DNA of 32,403 bases from Spirosoma fluviale (GCA_945885545.1 CAMCYZ010000017.1:1-32403), one strand, 5' to 3'; counted from the stretch's first letter, positions 1 through 9,931 are shown. Notes: generated from the letters alone by a model not told the origin. Made by a program: numbers and translations.

Positions 1-15
1 TTTGAATTTTATTTT

Positions 16-2334
16 TTAAAACGGCAAACCCACCGCAAAATTCCAGATGATGTTGTCTTTTCTCCAGGTTTTCTCAAATGGTTTGGTGTCTTTCAATACC
101 CATTTTTCACCAACGGGAAGCCAAGGTTTTACTACCGGTGTGGCCACATCTATTCGGAAAATGATAAATGAAAAGTCAAATCTAAAACCAACACCCGTGC
201 CAACGGCCAATTCTTTGTAGAAATTTTTGTTAAAAAGAGAGCCTTCGCCATAAATATACTCGTCTTTATACATCCAAACGTTACCAGCATCCACGAACAA
301 GGCCGTATTTAAGAAGTTATTAAACTTAAATCTTAGCTCTGTATTTAGCTCAAGTTTTACATCACCAGTGTTGTTTCCAAGAAATTCCTCTGCAGCTGTA
401 CCTTTCCTTTCATAGGTTCCTGGCCCAACTCCTCTGGCCCGAAACGCCCGAAGTGAATTATTCCCACCTACAAAAAACTGACTCACAAATGGCAGCTGAA
501 GTGAATTTCCGTAGGGAATACCCAAACCTACAATAGCTCTGTTGGCCCAAGAAATGGTTGGATTAAAGTCGTGTTTATACCTGAAATCATTCTCAAATCT
601 GACGAATTGAGAGAAGTTCTCTCCAAACATTCGTCCACTTTTCTCTGGATTATTTCGTACTTTATCTATTAAGCCAAACAAATTTCCTGCAAAGTCAAAA
701 CTCCCTCTGTACGAAAAATTACTATTTCCATATTGTTTTGGACTCACTGTTATCTCGTATGCTCCACCTGCAATAAACTGATTTTCCAGAATAATCAATA
801 GTCTGGGGTCAGCAAAAATTTCATCTATAAAAACCGTACTGATGTTAGATGATTTAACTAGGTTAACACCAATCGGTTTCAAAGAGTGTTCTATCCCACG
901 CCCACGAGTCCAGGCATAATTAAGCGATGCTCTGGCCGAGTTCAAGTTATAAAGTCCCGTTTTTATAAAGCTTTCGTATCCTAATTTTATTTGGGTTTTG
1001 GGCAAAACCTTACTTACCTCGGGGTCTATATTTATAAATGGTGCCACAAATCTCGGAATATTAAACTGAGCATCGGCTCCTAAACGGTAATTGTCTCTGT
1101 ACTCGCTGGCTTTTTTGCCACCAACTTGCAGCTCAAAGTTGCCATTGACTGACAATTTGAAAAACTCGCCACCTCTAAAGGTATTGATATTTTGCCAGTT
1201 AAGGCTTAGCTGCGAACCTGCTAAACCGCTGGAACGTGTGATAGCATTGGCCTCTACTCTAAGAGATTTCGGTTTATTGGTTTGCAGGTTGTAATAAACA
1301 TCTATAAGGGTAGAATCTAAGCGATTTACGACTTCATAATGGCTTTTTATAAATTTGAAATTGGACAAACCTATCAGGCGATTGTTGGTGATAGATTGTA
1401 AATCATTGTTAAAAAAAGTACCTGGCCTGAATGCAATGGCATCTGAAAATATTTCTTCTTTGTACTTTTTGTTGGGGTCGTTCAAAATTAAACCTCGAAA
1501 GAAATCCAGCGAATTGGGGTCGGAATTGGTTACTACCTCTGTTTTTGAGTCAATATTTACAAAAATGTCATTGATTTGATACTGTCTTTTGGCTATGTCG
1601 GGTATCTCAGGTTTTGGGCCAACTTTCAATATTACTTTTTTTGACTTTTTGGTCGTGTCAGCCTCAATGCCAACATAGTCGGGCTTGAAATGGAAATATC
1701 CTTCGTTTCTGAGTTCTTTGTCTATATTTACCCGAGAAAGTTTTAGATTGTTTAAATCAAAATATTGGCCAGCTTTAAAGTTAGCGGTGGCTTTGTCAAA
1801 ATCTTCTCCAAATTGGCCTTCGCTTTTAATAAAAATTACGCTGTCAATGCCGAACCTTCGGTTGAGTGTGGCAGTATACTCTGCGGCTGCGAGTGCTTTT
1901 TTTTGGTCAAATTTTCCGACAACATTGGCATTGAAATAACCTTTGGTTTTGAGGAGGGCTTCTAAATTGGCTGCATTTTTATCAACCAATGCGGCATTTA
2001 TGAATACAGGCTCTTCGGTTAAGTTCTTTTTTAGCCAAGACTTGATGCCTCTGTCTTTTTGTTTATTTCCGAAAAAATAATAAAAACCGACTTTGTAAGG
2101 ATAATGACTCAAGAACGGCAAGGGTAAGGTTGTATTTGGCAATGGTCGTGTAAGTGAAAGTAGCTCTTCTTTCAGTTCCGAAATTTTTTCGGAATTTAGG
2201 CTGTCATTTTTTATGATTTTTAGGGATGCTCCTGCATAAAGTTTTTCGCCAGGGGGCAATTTCTTGGCCACCTTGCAGGAACTTATCAGTCCCGCAAATA
2301 TCAAAATGGACCAAATGTATCTCGTCAATTTCAT
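16..2334 (-). CDS. tamL: TamL-type BamA/TamA family outer-membrane lipoprotein
   Basis: This 772-residue protein is an Omp85-superfamily component expected to work with TamB in moving or assembling outer-membrane proteins. I place the start at the second Met of a longer frame (which would begin at 2358), because that Met opens a lipoprotein signal: basic MKLTR, a hydrophobic run, then LISSC with the lipidated Cys at residue 20. Residues about 25-380 have POTRA-like alternation, including a GYF segment followed by beta strands. Residues about 390-772 are rich in aromatic/polar strands and end in Phe, as outer-membrane barrels do. The Omp85 element near the C-terminus is visible (FFVGGNNSLRAFRARGVGPG). 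The start ATG overlaps the stop of the upstream tamB by four bases (ATGA), so the two are probably translationally coupled. The N-terminal lipidation is the Bacteroidota TamL form, unlike proteobacterial TamA. Confidence 0.88.
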   Translation of the reverse strand: MKLTRYIWSILIFAGLISSCKVAKKLPPGEKLYAGASLKIIKNDSLNSEKISELKEELLSLTRPLPNTTLPLPFLSHYPYKVGFYYFFGNKQKDRGIKSWLKKNLTEEPVFINAALVDKNAANLEALLKTKGYFNANVVGKFDQKKALAAAEYTATLNRRFGIDSVIFIKSEGQFGEDFDKATANFKAGQYFDLNNLKLSRVNIDKELRNEGYFHFKPDYVGIEADTTKKSKKVILKVGPKPEIPDIAKRQYQINDIFVNIDSKTEVVTNSDPNSLDFFRGLILNDPNKKYKEEIFSDAIAFRPGTFFNNDLQSITNNRLIGLSNFKFIKSHYEVVNRLDSTLIDVYYNLQTNKPKSLRVEANAITRSSGLAGSQLSLNWQNINTFRGGEFFKLSVNGNFELQVGGKKASEYRDNYRLGADAQFNIPRFVAPFINIDPEVSKVLPKTQIKLGYESFIKTGLYNLNSARASLNYAWTRGRGIEHSLKPIGVNLVKSSNISTVFIDEIFADPRLLIILENQFIAGGAYEITVSPKQYGNSNFSYRGSFDFAGNLFGLIDKVRNNPEKSGRMFGENFSQFVRFENDFRYKHDFNPTISWANRAIVGLGIPYGNSLQLPFVSQFFVGGNNSLRAFRARGVGPGTYERKGTAAEEFLGNNTGDVKLELNTELRFKFNNFLNTALFVDAGNVWMYKDEYIYGEGSLFNKNFYKELAVGTGVGFRFDFSFIIFRIDVATPVVKPWLPVGEKWVLKDTKPFEKTWRKDNIIWNFAVGLPF

Positions 2335-5300
2335 TTGCGTTTCATTAGTTCTTTCCAAGTTTCGTAATCTATGGCTATGATAAAACCAACGCCTGTTTCT
2401 ACCACCGAGCCTTCAATTACCATTTGGTTAAGGTTCTTGCGGAAAACTTTTAGTCTGTACCGACCGTCTTTGGTTATCTGCCAGTTGGCTTCTATATTGT
2501 CAAAAATCTCGTCTGACTTTAAATCTTTATTTTCCAATTCGAAGTTTTTACCCACCGAAATAGAGATTCTGTCATTGGCCAGTTTTTTACTTACCCCAAG
2601 GTTCAGGTTGGTGTTTCTGAAATCGTTGGTGGTGTTGTATCCCGACTGCAAACCAAGGTCTAAATCTATGCCTTTTATAAGTCCTGAGGCATACTTATCC
2701 AACTGAGTAGATATCAAATCACTCACTTTTTGACGTGCGAGGTTTTCATAATTGGTGATGTTTTCGCCAATTTGGCTTGCGTTAAAGCCACCACCCACCA
2801 AAAGCATGATGGCATTGGCGTTGATTGTGGATTGAAATCTTTTAAATTCTTCGTCGTTCGTTGATTTGCTGCCGTTGTCGGCTATTGTTCTGAATCCTTC
2901 CTCCTCAACAGCTGTTTTTAAATCTGACAAATCAGAGGCATTGGCTACCAATTCAAACTTTATATCTGGCGACGATAACACGCCCATTACCCTTAAATCA
3001 ACCCGAATTGGTACAATTATTTTTGAGCTTTTGAGCCTAGTATTGGTCGATGATTTTTCAAAAGGATAGGTTGAAAGTGCCTTTTTGCCCGCATTAAATT
3101 CAGCCGTAATGTCTAGCAATGCCGACATAGGTTCGCCTGACCAAACGATGTGGCTTTTGCTTGATGGATTTATGGCAAAGGCTTTTTTTATGGCTTGATA
3201 AGTCAATTCATACTTTCCGGTTTCGATGTCGTATCTTCCAAGAATGAAGAGTTCTCCCTTGTTATCAAATCCAATATTGAGTTTTCCGCTACCATTTACA
3301 CTCATCAAATCGCCCGTAATTGGGTCCATCAGTATTTTCAATGTAGCTTTTGTGGGTACATCTACGTTGATATTCACCGCATTGGCAAAACTCAAAACTT
3401 CTTTCTTAGTTTCGGTTTTGATAGTTTTTGGAGCATCAAAATTTACAAATTTAACTACTGACTCCATGTCTGAAACGGCGTCAATCTCATCGGAAAGCAG
3501 TAAGGTTAAGTCTGTTTTATCTTTAACATACATATCTCCTGTGAGTCTAAAATCCAAGTTTTTACCCGAAAGCTGGAGGTCAGCTCCCGCATAACCTACA
3601 CCTTTGAAGAGGTCACTTTGGCCTGTCTTGGCATTAATGAGCTTGAATTCATCGGTTTCTATGTCAAAATCATAGGAATAATTTGGCAATGTCGAGAAGT
3701 CCACCTTGCCGTTGATGTCCATTTTTTTGTCATCCTCATCTTGCATTACCAAATGGTCAAATATTGCTTTTTGATCTTTTAATGAGACCTTTTGCTGAAT
3801 AAGCTTAAGTTTTGCTCCCGTTTCGACAAGTACAAAATTAAATTTTGGAAACAAGGCTTCCCCCGTTACTAAGGGTTTCGCTGTGGAGCCTTTGACCTCA
3901 AATTTACCAAAGACGTTTCCTTCGATGCCAGTGATAATATCCTTCACAAAGTATTGAATGGCGGCCAAATCTATGTTCTTAATGTCGGCTTTAAAGTCCA
4001 AAGATTCTTCTTTTTTAGGATAATAATATCCTCGTACATCCACATCGGTTAGTTCGCCGTTTAGCGTAGCTGTTAAACGGATTTGCTCTAAAGAATTACT
4101 CTCGGCTTTGCCTTCTAGCGTACCGAGGTTTGTTTTATTCATCTCAAATTCAGTAACCAATATATCGCCCGTAAATGATGGTGTGCCTTCGATGTAGTTC
4201 AGTATTTCGAGGTCTAAGTCTGCATAACCAGCCACAAAAGCAGAATCTTGCAAAAACGCTTGAGCCAGAAAGTTCAGGTCTATGTTTTGAGAGAATACAT
4301 GAAGTGGGCCGTTGGGTTCGTCATTCAAACTACTCACTCTTAAAATCTGATTTTTTGAGGTAAAAATCACATCGTTGATCAATATTCCGGCAGAAGAATA
4401 GCTTATGCTGCCATAAGGATTTCCAGCCCAAGGCTCGTAATAGAGCATGCTACCATCTTCATCAAAACTGATTTGTAGCTGGTTGTTTACGCTTTGCACC
4501 AAACCTGTCAGTGCGTGTATATCTTGGTTTAAAGAGTCTTTTATTGACAAATCAAAACTCCCTATGTTGTTTTCCAGTTTTCCAACCAAGCTGGCATTTC
4601 TAACTCTGAGGTCATTGTTGGTTATTTGCTTTGTAAGTAGTTGATATTTAAGTGTTTTTCGGTCTCCGATATAATCGAAGGTTGTATTGTAAACTTTTAT
4701 GGAGTCGTATTGTAGATAAGGAATTTGCACGTTTCCTTCTATCGGTATATCGCCTTCGCTTTGTAAAGTGGCATGCACCACTACATCTGAGAAGGATTTT
4801 AAAGCAGGCAAAAAAGCATTAAAAACTGGATTGTAACTTACTTTACCATCTAAACGAAAATTGTAAGAGTCCTGCACCAATGCAGGTTTAAAATCCAATA
4901 ATTTGAAGTAATTATTAACCTCATTCAGCATGATGTTTTGAAGCTGATTATAGTCAAAATCTCCTGATAATGATAGGTTTACGAATGAGGTAGTAGCTTC
5001 TAGTTTGTTGTTGCCATTGGTTGTGGAAGTAATCACTTTTACATCGCCAATAGGAAAATGTGCATTGTTTTTGTAAACATTTATATTTTTACCTTGAAAG
5101 TCAATAAATGGCGATTGGGCATCCAAAACAATGTTGTTCAGCTCAATATCCCCTTCAATTATGATGTTTTCTTTAGTGATTCCGAGTTTCTGTAGATTCA
5201 CAAAATCAAGTTTGGATGTTCCGTTTAGCTCGAGATTTGGTTTTGAAAGGTCCACTATTCCTGCCCAACTAAAACTCGCACTTGGGTCATTCACTTTTAA

Positions 5301-7124
5301 TTTTGTGTCAAAAAGTTGGTTTTTCAAATCTCCGGAGAAAACAATATTTTGGTATTTTTTGCCTTCATAAAAAGCCTCTGAAATATTGCCAGAAAGCTGT
5401 AAGTCAGCCGTTTTGAGGTTTGTTCCATTGCCTTTAAACGCAATATTTGAGCTTAGGGCTCCAATAGTTGTATTATTTATTAAGTCCCCAATTTTATAAG
5501 CTTGTGTACTAATCTTTCCTGAGTAAGCTAAACCTTTAGAGTTATTTATGATGTGGCTGTTTAATTGAGCTATGCCTTGTTCAGAGCTTATGTTCAAATC
5601 AGAGTTGAAATCCGAAAATTTGCCATTGACAGTACCCTTGAGCACAAATTTTTTGGGAATATTGATATTTTCTGGCAATGCATCAGTTGGTATTATTCGC
5701 AAGATATCGGCCTTAGAGGAGGTCAGATTTGCAACATTTATGTCAAAAACGGGGTCTTTTAGGTTTTTTACGGTTCCCGAAAAACTCAAACTCGAATTTT
5801 GAACACCTTTTAAATTCACTTTTTCGAATTTCAGATTAGACAAATCGCCATAGACTTTTCCATTCAATGAAATTTTATCTTTTGAAATATTTTTGAAATA
5901 TTCATTTTTTGAGAGTCCTCTGTTGAAAAACAAAGCGTCTGTTGCTGATAAGTTACTTGATGTCAGATGATAAGAAAAAAAACTTTTGGTTAAATCTGTG
6001 GAATTTAATACTATTTCAGCGGTTGATTTTAGTTCCGAGCTATTGGTTTTTAGATTGAGGTTGGTCAGGACTAGTTTTTTGTTTTTTAAAACGGAAGAAG
6101 CTGTAAGTTCTTTAATTTCAAATCCGGACTTTTCTTTTGCGGACAATTTCAAAATTTTCCCTTCAATTTTGTCCTTAATATAGGCTAGTTTTTGTGTTTT
6201 TAGCACAAAATTACTTAGTCCTAAATCTTGAAAATTAAGCTGTCCTGATATTGTTTTTGCCTGTTTTGTTCCAGAATAAGTGATATTGTCAGCATTGGCC
6301 ACAAATTTATTTAAAGAAATACTTTCTTTGGGTAAATCGACTTTTTCAATTTCGAGATCCAGATTTATTCCTTTTCCAGTGGTTTTGGTATCTCCAAGAA
6401 CTAAGTTCCAGTTAAAATTCTTTGCTGCAAATTCCTGAATCTGAATGTCTGGTAGATTGGAGTTGCTTTTTGCCGTAGAACTACTATTGGCAGTTTCACC
6501 AAAGGTGGCCGTCAAGTAGCTGTTTTTTAGCGAAGTATTTTTGAGGAAAAACTGATTTTTTTCGATATCAATTTTCGAAAAACCTGTTTGCAAATCCCCA
6601 AACTTGGCCTGAAGTTTTTGTTTTGACAATGGGTCTGAGTACCGTACGGTTAAGTTTTTAGCTAAAATACGCTGCAGCTCATAACTCAACGAAACGGTGG
6701 TGGTAACCTTAGGCTTTGTGGAAGAAAATGCCTCCAATGCATAGGAATAGTTAAAAACAGAATCTTTTTTGTAGATATTTAACAGCGAGCCTTCTAGTTC
6801 TAATTTGTTTATTTTGAGTGCGTTGTCGAGGTACGCCAACATGTCTAGGTCTATGTAAGCACGTTTGGCTGACAGAAGTGTGTCGGATTGTTGGTCACGA
6901 ATTAAAAGATTTTCTATTTTAACCCAATCGGGAAAAGCATAGGAAATATTGCCTTCAACTGGCGTTTTTAGTCTATCTGATAATGTTTTTATTACAAAAT
7001 CACTTAGTTTTTTTTGTCCGTTCCCAGACTCTAGGTAGAAAATCAAACCCATAGTAACCACTAACAATAAAAGAATAATTATTGCGAGCGTTTTTAAAAT
7101 ACGTCTAAAAACCACCTGAGTCAT
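2331..7124 (-). CDS. tamB: TamB-like translocation/assembly module protein (DUF490)
   Basis: This is a very large protein of 1597 residues, of the size and character of TamB/AsmA-like inner-membrane-anchored proteins that span the periplasm. One hydrophobic segment lies at residues about 11-30 (LAIIILLLLVVTMGLIFYLE), preceded by basic residues, which is a signal anchor. The rest is a long series of repetitive beta strands with spaced G, N, D and hydrophobic residues, as in the beta-taco groove of this family. The C-terminal third carries the DUF490-like region, with phrases such as ITGDLMSVNGSGKLNI and GRYDIETGKYELTYQ, followed by a barrel-like tail. It is followed directly by tamL with a four-base overlap, so the pair forms the TAM complex operon. 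The start at 7124 is the first Met before the anchor. A candidate -7 box lies about 24 bases upstream. Confidence 0.9.
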   Translation of the reverse strand: MTQVVFRRILKTLAIIILLLLVVTMGLIFYLESGNGQKKLSDFVIKTLSDRLKTPVEGNISYAFPDWVKIENLLIRDQQSDTLLSAKRAYIDLDMLAYLDNALKINKLELEGSLLNIYKKDSVFNYSYALEAFSSTKPKVTTTVSLSYELQRILAKNLTVRYSDPLSKQKLQAKFGDLQTGFSKIDIEKNQFFLKNTSLKNSYLTATFGETANSSSTAKSNSNLPDIQIQEFAAKNFNWNLVLGDTKTTGKGINLDLEIEKVDLPKESISLNKFVANADNITYSGTKQAKTISGQLNFQDLGLSNFVLKTQKLAYIKDKIEGKILKLSAKEKSGFEIKELTASSVLKNKKLVLTNLNLKTNSSELKSTAEIVLNSTDLTKSFFSYHLTSSNLSATDALFFNRGLSKNEYFKNISKDKISLNGKVYGDLSNLKFEKVNLKGVQNSSLSFSGTVKNLKDPVFDINVANLTSSKADILRIIPTDALPENINIPKKFVLKGTVNGKFSDFNSDLNISSEQGIAQLNSHIINNSKGLAYSGKISTQAYKIGDLINNTTIGALSSNIAFKGNGTNLKTADLQLSGNISEAFYEGKKYQNIVFSGDLKNQLFDTKLKVNDPSASFSWAGIVDLSKPNLELNGTSKLDFVNLQKLGITKENIIIEGDIELNNIVLDAQSPFIDFQGKNINVYKNNAHFPIGDVKVITSTTNGNNKLEATTSFVNLSLSGDFDYNQLQNIMLNEVNNYFKLLDFKPALVQDSYNFRLDGKVSYNPVFNAFLPALKSFSDVVVHATLQSEGDIPIEGNVQIPYLQYDSIKVYNTTFDYIGDRKTLKYQLLTKQITNNDLRVRNASLVGKLENNIGSFDLSIKDSLNQDIHALTGLVQSVNNQLQISFDEDGSMLYYEPWAGNPYGSISYSSAGILINDVIFTSKNQILRVSSLNDEPNGPLHVFSQNIDLNFLAQAFLQDSAFVAGYADLDLEILNYIEGTPSFTGDILVTEFEMNKTNLGTLEGKAESNSLEQIRLTATLNGELTDVDVRGYYYPKKEESLDFKADIKNIDLAAIQYFVKDIITGIEGNVFGKFEVKGSTAKPLVTGEALFPKFNFVLVETGAKLKLIQQKVSLKDQKAIFDHLVMQDEDDKKMDINGKVDFSTLPNYSYDFDIETDEFKLINAKTGQSDLFKGVGYAGADLQLSGKNLDFRLTGDMYVKDKTDLTLLLSDEIDAVSDMESVVKFVNFDAPKTIKTETKKEVLSFANAVNINVDVPTKATLKILMDPITGDLMSVNGSGKLNIGFDNKGELFILGRYDIETGKYELTYQAIKKAFAINPSSKSHIVWSGEPMSALLDITAEFNAGKKALSTYPFEKSSTNTRLKSSKIIVPIRVDLRVMGVLSSPDIKFELVANASDLSDLKTAVEEEGFRTIADNGSKSTNDEEFKRFQSTINANAIMLLVGGGFNASQIGENITNYENLARQKVSDLISTQLDKYASGLIKGIDLDLGLQSGYNTTNDFRNTNLNLGVSKKLANDRISISVGKNFELENKDLKSDEIFDNIEANWQITKDGRYRLKVFRKNLNQMVIEGSVVETGVGFIIAIDYETWKELMKRK

Positions 7125-7147
7125 ATATGGATTGACAATACCAAATA

Positions 7148-7155
7148 CAAAAGTA
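7148..7155 (-). promoter_or_regulatory. Candidate -7 box of the tamB-tamL operon
   Basis: On the minus strand the octamer TACTTTTG fits the Bacteroidota primary sigma -7 consensus TAnnTTTG exactly. It lies 23 bases before the tamB start codon, so the leader would be very short. I see no clear TTG at the -33 position, so this is only a candidate. Confidence 0.4.
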
Positions 7156-7861
7156 AGCGTAAAAGCCTATTTTATAACGTAAAAGGCATGGATTTAAGTA
7201 AATTTATGATGGTAGAATTTTACGCAACTCTCTCAAATGCCAACTATAGAAAAAGATTAGAATATATTTTTGGGTAATGTTTGAACTTCAGAATGTATAA
7301 AAGTGTGACTGGTGCTAGGCTGTTTTAGTCTTTGTAATGAATATTGATTTTATCATTTTTTAGATATTATACCCGTTTTACAAATATTTCAACATCTTTT
7401 TGTCTAACACTTTCAACTGATTTAGGTCGTCCGTTAGGTTTTTCAATACTAAGCCCAAGTGCTCCCCTATTGTGCTTTGGAGGATATAACATTCCATCTT
7501 TTGAAGTACGTTTCTATTTCTGGCTCATGTATTTTTTTATTTTAAGATACAACATTGGACTTTTTTTATCTTTGAACGTGCTGCCAATCAGCTCATTGAA
7601 TCTGTTAAAAAATGTTTTTTTTAAAGCAGTTGTAACTATCCAGTTTGAAATTGAGCAATAAGTTTTAATGAATCAAATACATCGACTTTGTTATTCATGG
7701 CGAAATCTTGAGCCTTTTGTTCATCGGTAAATTAGCGAAGAGTTATTTGAATACAATATTTCCATTAGAAAAGAAAATCTTCGTTCAGAGGGTGTTCAAT
7801 CTACTATCAATAGATGGTGCTTGGAATTTAGTCAGGTGGTTGAAACCAAATATTGGGCATG

Positions 7862-7882
7862 AAATGATTTAGTAAATCATTT
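7862..7882. repeat. Perfect 21-base palindrome, 10-bp arms
   Basis: The arm AAATGATTTA is followed by a single G and then its exact reverse complement TAAATCATTT. It lies immediately after the TGA that ends the plus-strand fragment at 7731-7862, inside the decayed stretch. It has no T-tract, so it is not a typical terminator; it could be a protein-binding site or the remnant of a mobile-element end. Confidence 0.5.
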
Positions 7883-8039
7883 AATCCAACGAGATAAGAT
7901 GAGGAAACTTACGCTGGGTTGGCAACAGTATGAACCATACTCAAAAAGAGGAAAGTGAAGCCCCAAGTGCTAAATGTGATATCCAAGAAATGACTTTCGA
8001 TGCCAAAAAAGTTCGTTTTTAGCCAAAAGGCCAGAATTT

Positions 8040-9236
8040 CTAAAGATGTTTCATAAAAGTAGCCAAGTCTTTATCGCCTCTGCCTGATAGCCCAATTACT
8101 ACGGTTTCGTCTTTTCCGGCTTCCAAATAGTTGAGCACTGCCAGTGCGTGGCTTGTTTCTATGGCTGGGATTATGCCTTCTAATTTGGTAAGTTCAAAGC
8201 CAGCAATAAGTGACTCATCGTCGGTGATTCCATAAAAAGTTGCTCTTTTGCTTTCCCATAAGTGGGCATGCAATGGCCCTATACCAGGATAATCCAAACC
8301 TGCAGAAATAGAATGTGGCTCCACCACTTGGCCATCAAATGTTTGCATCAAAAGGCTCTTGCTTCCGTGTAATATACCGGGTTTTCCTAGAAATGTTGTT
8401 GCTGCAGACTTACCCGTTTTTACACCATGTCCTGCGGCTTCAGCTGCTATTATTTTTACGGAAGGTTCGTCTAAGAAATGATAAAAAGTACCAGCCGCAT
8501 TGGATCCTCCACCTACGCATGCTATCACATAATCAGGGTTTTCTGAGCCAGTTTGCTCAAATAGCTGGGTTCTTATTTCTTCTGAAATCACTGACTGAAA
8601 CCTGGCCACCATGTCGGGGTAGGGGTGAGGGCCAACAACCGAACCAATAATATAATGCGTGTCAGTTGGATTATTTATCCAGTGCCTCATGGCTTCGTTG
8701 GTGGCGTCTTTGAGAGTTTTTGAGCCACTTTTTGCTGGCCTAACCTCCGCTCCGAGCATTTTCATTCGGGCCACATTGGGAGCTTGACGTTCTATGTCGA
8801 TTTCACCCATGTACACAATGCACTCTAGACCCATTAACGCACACATGGTGGCGGTAGCTACGCCGTGCTGACCTGCTCCAGTTTCGGCCACAATTTTCTT
8901 CTTGTTCAGCTTTTTGGCCAATAGTATCTGTCCAAGGGTATTATTTACCTTGTGAGCTCCGGTATGGCAGAGATCCTCTCTTTTTAAGTAAACATTGGTT
9001 TTATATTTTTCTGAAAGCCTTTCTGCATGAAATAGTGGCGTTGGGCGACCTACGTAATTTTTCAGTAAACGTTGGAATTCTTCCTGAAAACTTGGCTCAT
9101 ACATTATTTGAATATAGTTTTCACGCAATTCCTCCACGTTTGGATAGAGCATTTCCGGAATAAATGCTCCGCCGTAGTTTCCGTAATAACCTCTTTCGTC
9201 CACCTGAAATGGTGAGTTTTCTTTTAAACTTTTCAT
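8040..9236 (-). CDS. trpB: Tryptophan synthase beta subunit
   Basis: TrpB condenses indole with L-serine to give tryptophan, using pyridoxal phosphate. The 398-residue protein has the family signature LCHTGAHKVNNTLGQ with the PLP lysine at residue 96, the catalytic-Glu segment VAETGAGQHG, and the phosphate-binding loop VGGGSNAAGTF. The N-terminus, with QVDERGYYGNYGGAFIPEM, is typical of the family. I start it at the ATG at 9236. A longer frame opens with TTG at 9299, overlapping the trpF stop, but its extra 21 residues are encoded by a tandem CTTGGCGG repeat and resemble no TrpB. It is the last gene of a crp-trpC-trpF-trpB run; trpA, normally next, is absent, so the alpha subunit must be encoded elsewhere if the pathway is complete. 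Confidence 0.97.
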   Translation of the reverse strand: MKSLKENSPFQVDERGYYGNYGGAFIPEMLYPNVEELRENYIQIMYEPSFQEEFQRLLKNYVGRPTPLFHAERLSEKYKTNVYLKREDLCHTGAHKVNNTLGQILLAKKLNKKKIVAETGAGQHGVATATMCALMGLECIVYMGEIDIERQAPNVARMKMLGAEVRPAKSGSKTLKDATNEAMRHWINNPTDTHYIIGSVVGPHPYPDMVARFQSVISEEIRTQLFEQTGSENPDYVIACVGGGSNAAGTFYHFLDEPSVKIIAAEAAGHGVKTGKSAATTFLGKPGILHGSKSLLMQTFDGQVVEPHSISAGLDYPGIGPLHAHLWESKRATFYGITDDESLIAGFELTKLEGIIPAIETSHALAVLNYLEAGKDETVVIGLSGRGDKDLATFMKHL

Positions 9237-9250
9237 TTTTTTTTGTTTTA

Positions 9251-9274
9251 CCGCCAAGCCGCCAAGCCGAATAG
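9251..9274 (-). repeat. Tandem 8-bp units in the trpF-trpB gap
   Basis: Two exact copies of CCGCCAAG (9251-9258 and 9259-9266) are followed by the degenerate copy CCGAATAG (9267-9274). Read in the sense of the operon this is CTTGGCGG twice, then GGTAAAAC, an A-rich tract and the trpB ATG. Similar leader elements precede trpF and the aspartokinase gene. Confidence 0.6.
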
Positions 9275-9295
9275 CTTTTGCTTCGTCTAATAATC

Positions 9296-9931
9296 TCAAT
9301 TAGTTTTTTTAATTTTTTCAAAAAGCTCTATTAAAGCTTCAATATCTTTTATTCCAGGGCTGAGTTCAAATTTGCTGTTGACATCAATTCCCACAAAGTT
9401 CTTATTTTTTATCTTATCCAAATCACCTAAATTATCCAATGAGATTCCTCCCGCTAGCAAAAAAGGGGTTTTGCCTCGATATCTCTCTAAAATATTCCAG
9501 TCAAAGGTCATTCCGTGTCCACCATATCCACCTTCTGCTTTGGTGTCGAACAAGAAATAATCCACGAAGCCTTCAAAATTAATCGTTTCTGAAAAGTTAA
9601 ATGAATGGTCAACCGAAAATGCTTTTATGACTTTGATGCTTTCGTTTTTTAATTTTTCACAAAACTCAACAGTCTCATTTCCATGTAGTTGTATAATGTC
9701 AAGGTCGTATTCTTTGCCAGTCTCAATTACTTTTTCAAAGCTTTCATTTACAAAAACCCCGGTCTTTTTAATACCTTTAGGTAAGGCTTTTAGTATTTTC
9801 TTTTCCAAAACCCCACTTGTAAATCTTGCCGATTTGGCGTAAAAAATAAAGCCTATGTAATCAGGTTGTAGCTTCGCCAAAGCCAAAATGTTTTGACTAT
9901 CTCGCATTCCACATACTTTAATTTCTAACAT
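9296..9931 (-). CDS. trpF: Phosphoribosylanthranilate isomerase
   Basis: TrpF catalyses the Amadori rearrangement of phosphoribosylanthranilate in tryptophan synthesis. The 211-residue length fits the family. The N-terminus KVCGMRDSQNI contains the catalytic Cys. DIIQLHGNET and the catalytic-Asp strand (DYFLFDTKAEGGYGGHG) follow, then the phosphate-binding LAGGISLDN and GIDVNSKFELSPGIKD. It lies 39 bases after trpC, a gap occupied by a tandem AAGGCA-type element, and 59 bases before trpB. The ATG at 9931 is directly preceded by a run of A and gives the normal N-terminus. Confidence 0.96.
   Translation of the reverse strand: MLEIKVCGMRDSQNILALAKLQPDYIGFIFYAKSARFTSGVLEKKILKALPKGIKKTGVFVNESFEKVIETGKEYDLDIIQLHGNETVEFCEKLKNESIKVIKAFSVDHSFNFSETINFEGFVDYFLFDTKAEGGYGGHGMTFDWNILERYRGKTPFLLAGGISLDNLGDLDKIKNKNFVGIDVNSKFELSPGIKDIEALIELFEKIKKTN

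Larger units (their letters stand above)
7125..8039. pseudogene. Gene-free stretch with fragments of decayed coding sequence
   Basis: There is no intact gene in these 915 bases between tamB and trpB, but four short open stretches read like pieces of real proteins. On the minus strand: 7513-7367, 48 residues with PPKHNRGALGLS and KPNGRPKSVESV; and 7731-7636, 31 residues with TDEQKAQDFAMNNK. On the plus strand: 7731-7862, with INRWCLEFSQVVETKYW; and 7903-8022, with LRWVGNSMNHTQ and ending DAKKVRF. None has a proper start, apart from a possible ATG at 7930. An open frame at 7344-7661 (plus) has hydrophobic, unnatural composition and overlaps the better minus-strand fragments, so I do not call it. 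The GRPKS phrase and mixed orientation would fit old mobile-element debris, but I cannot name a family. The tryptophan operon's trpA, which would be expected here, is not among the fragments. Confidence 0.4.

Noticed and set aside
7344-7661. 105-codon plus-strand frame between tamB and trpB
   Set aside because: The product is rich in F, L and I with no recognisable pattern, and better protein-like fragments lie on the opposite strand in the same bases.
8023-8039. AGCC-AAAA-GGCC hairpin just after trpB
   Set aside because: The stem is only four bases and no T-tract follows on the trpB strand, so it is not a convincing terminator.
9237-9299. TTG-initiated 21-residue extension of TrpB overlapping the trpF stop
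   Set aside because: It is encoded by the tandem CTTGGCGG element and does not resemble TrpB N-termini.
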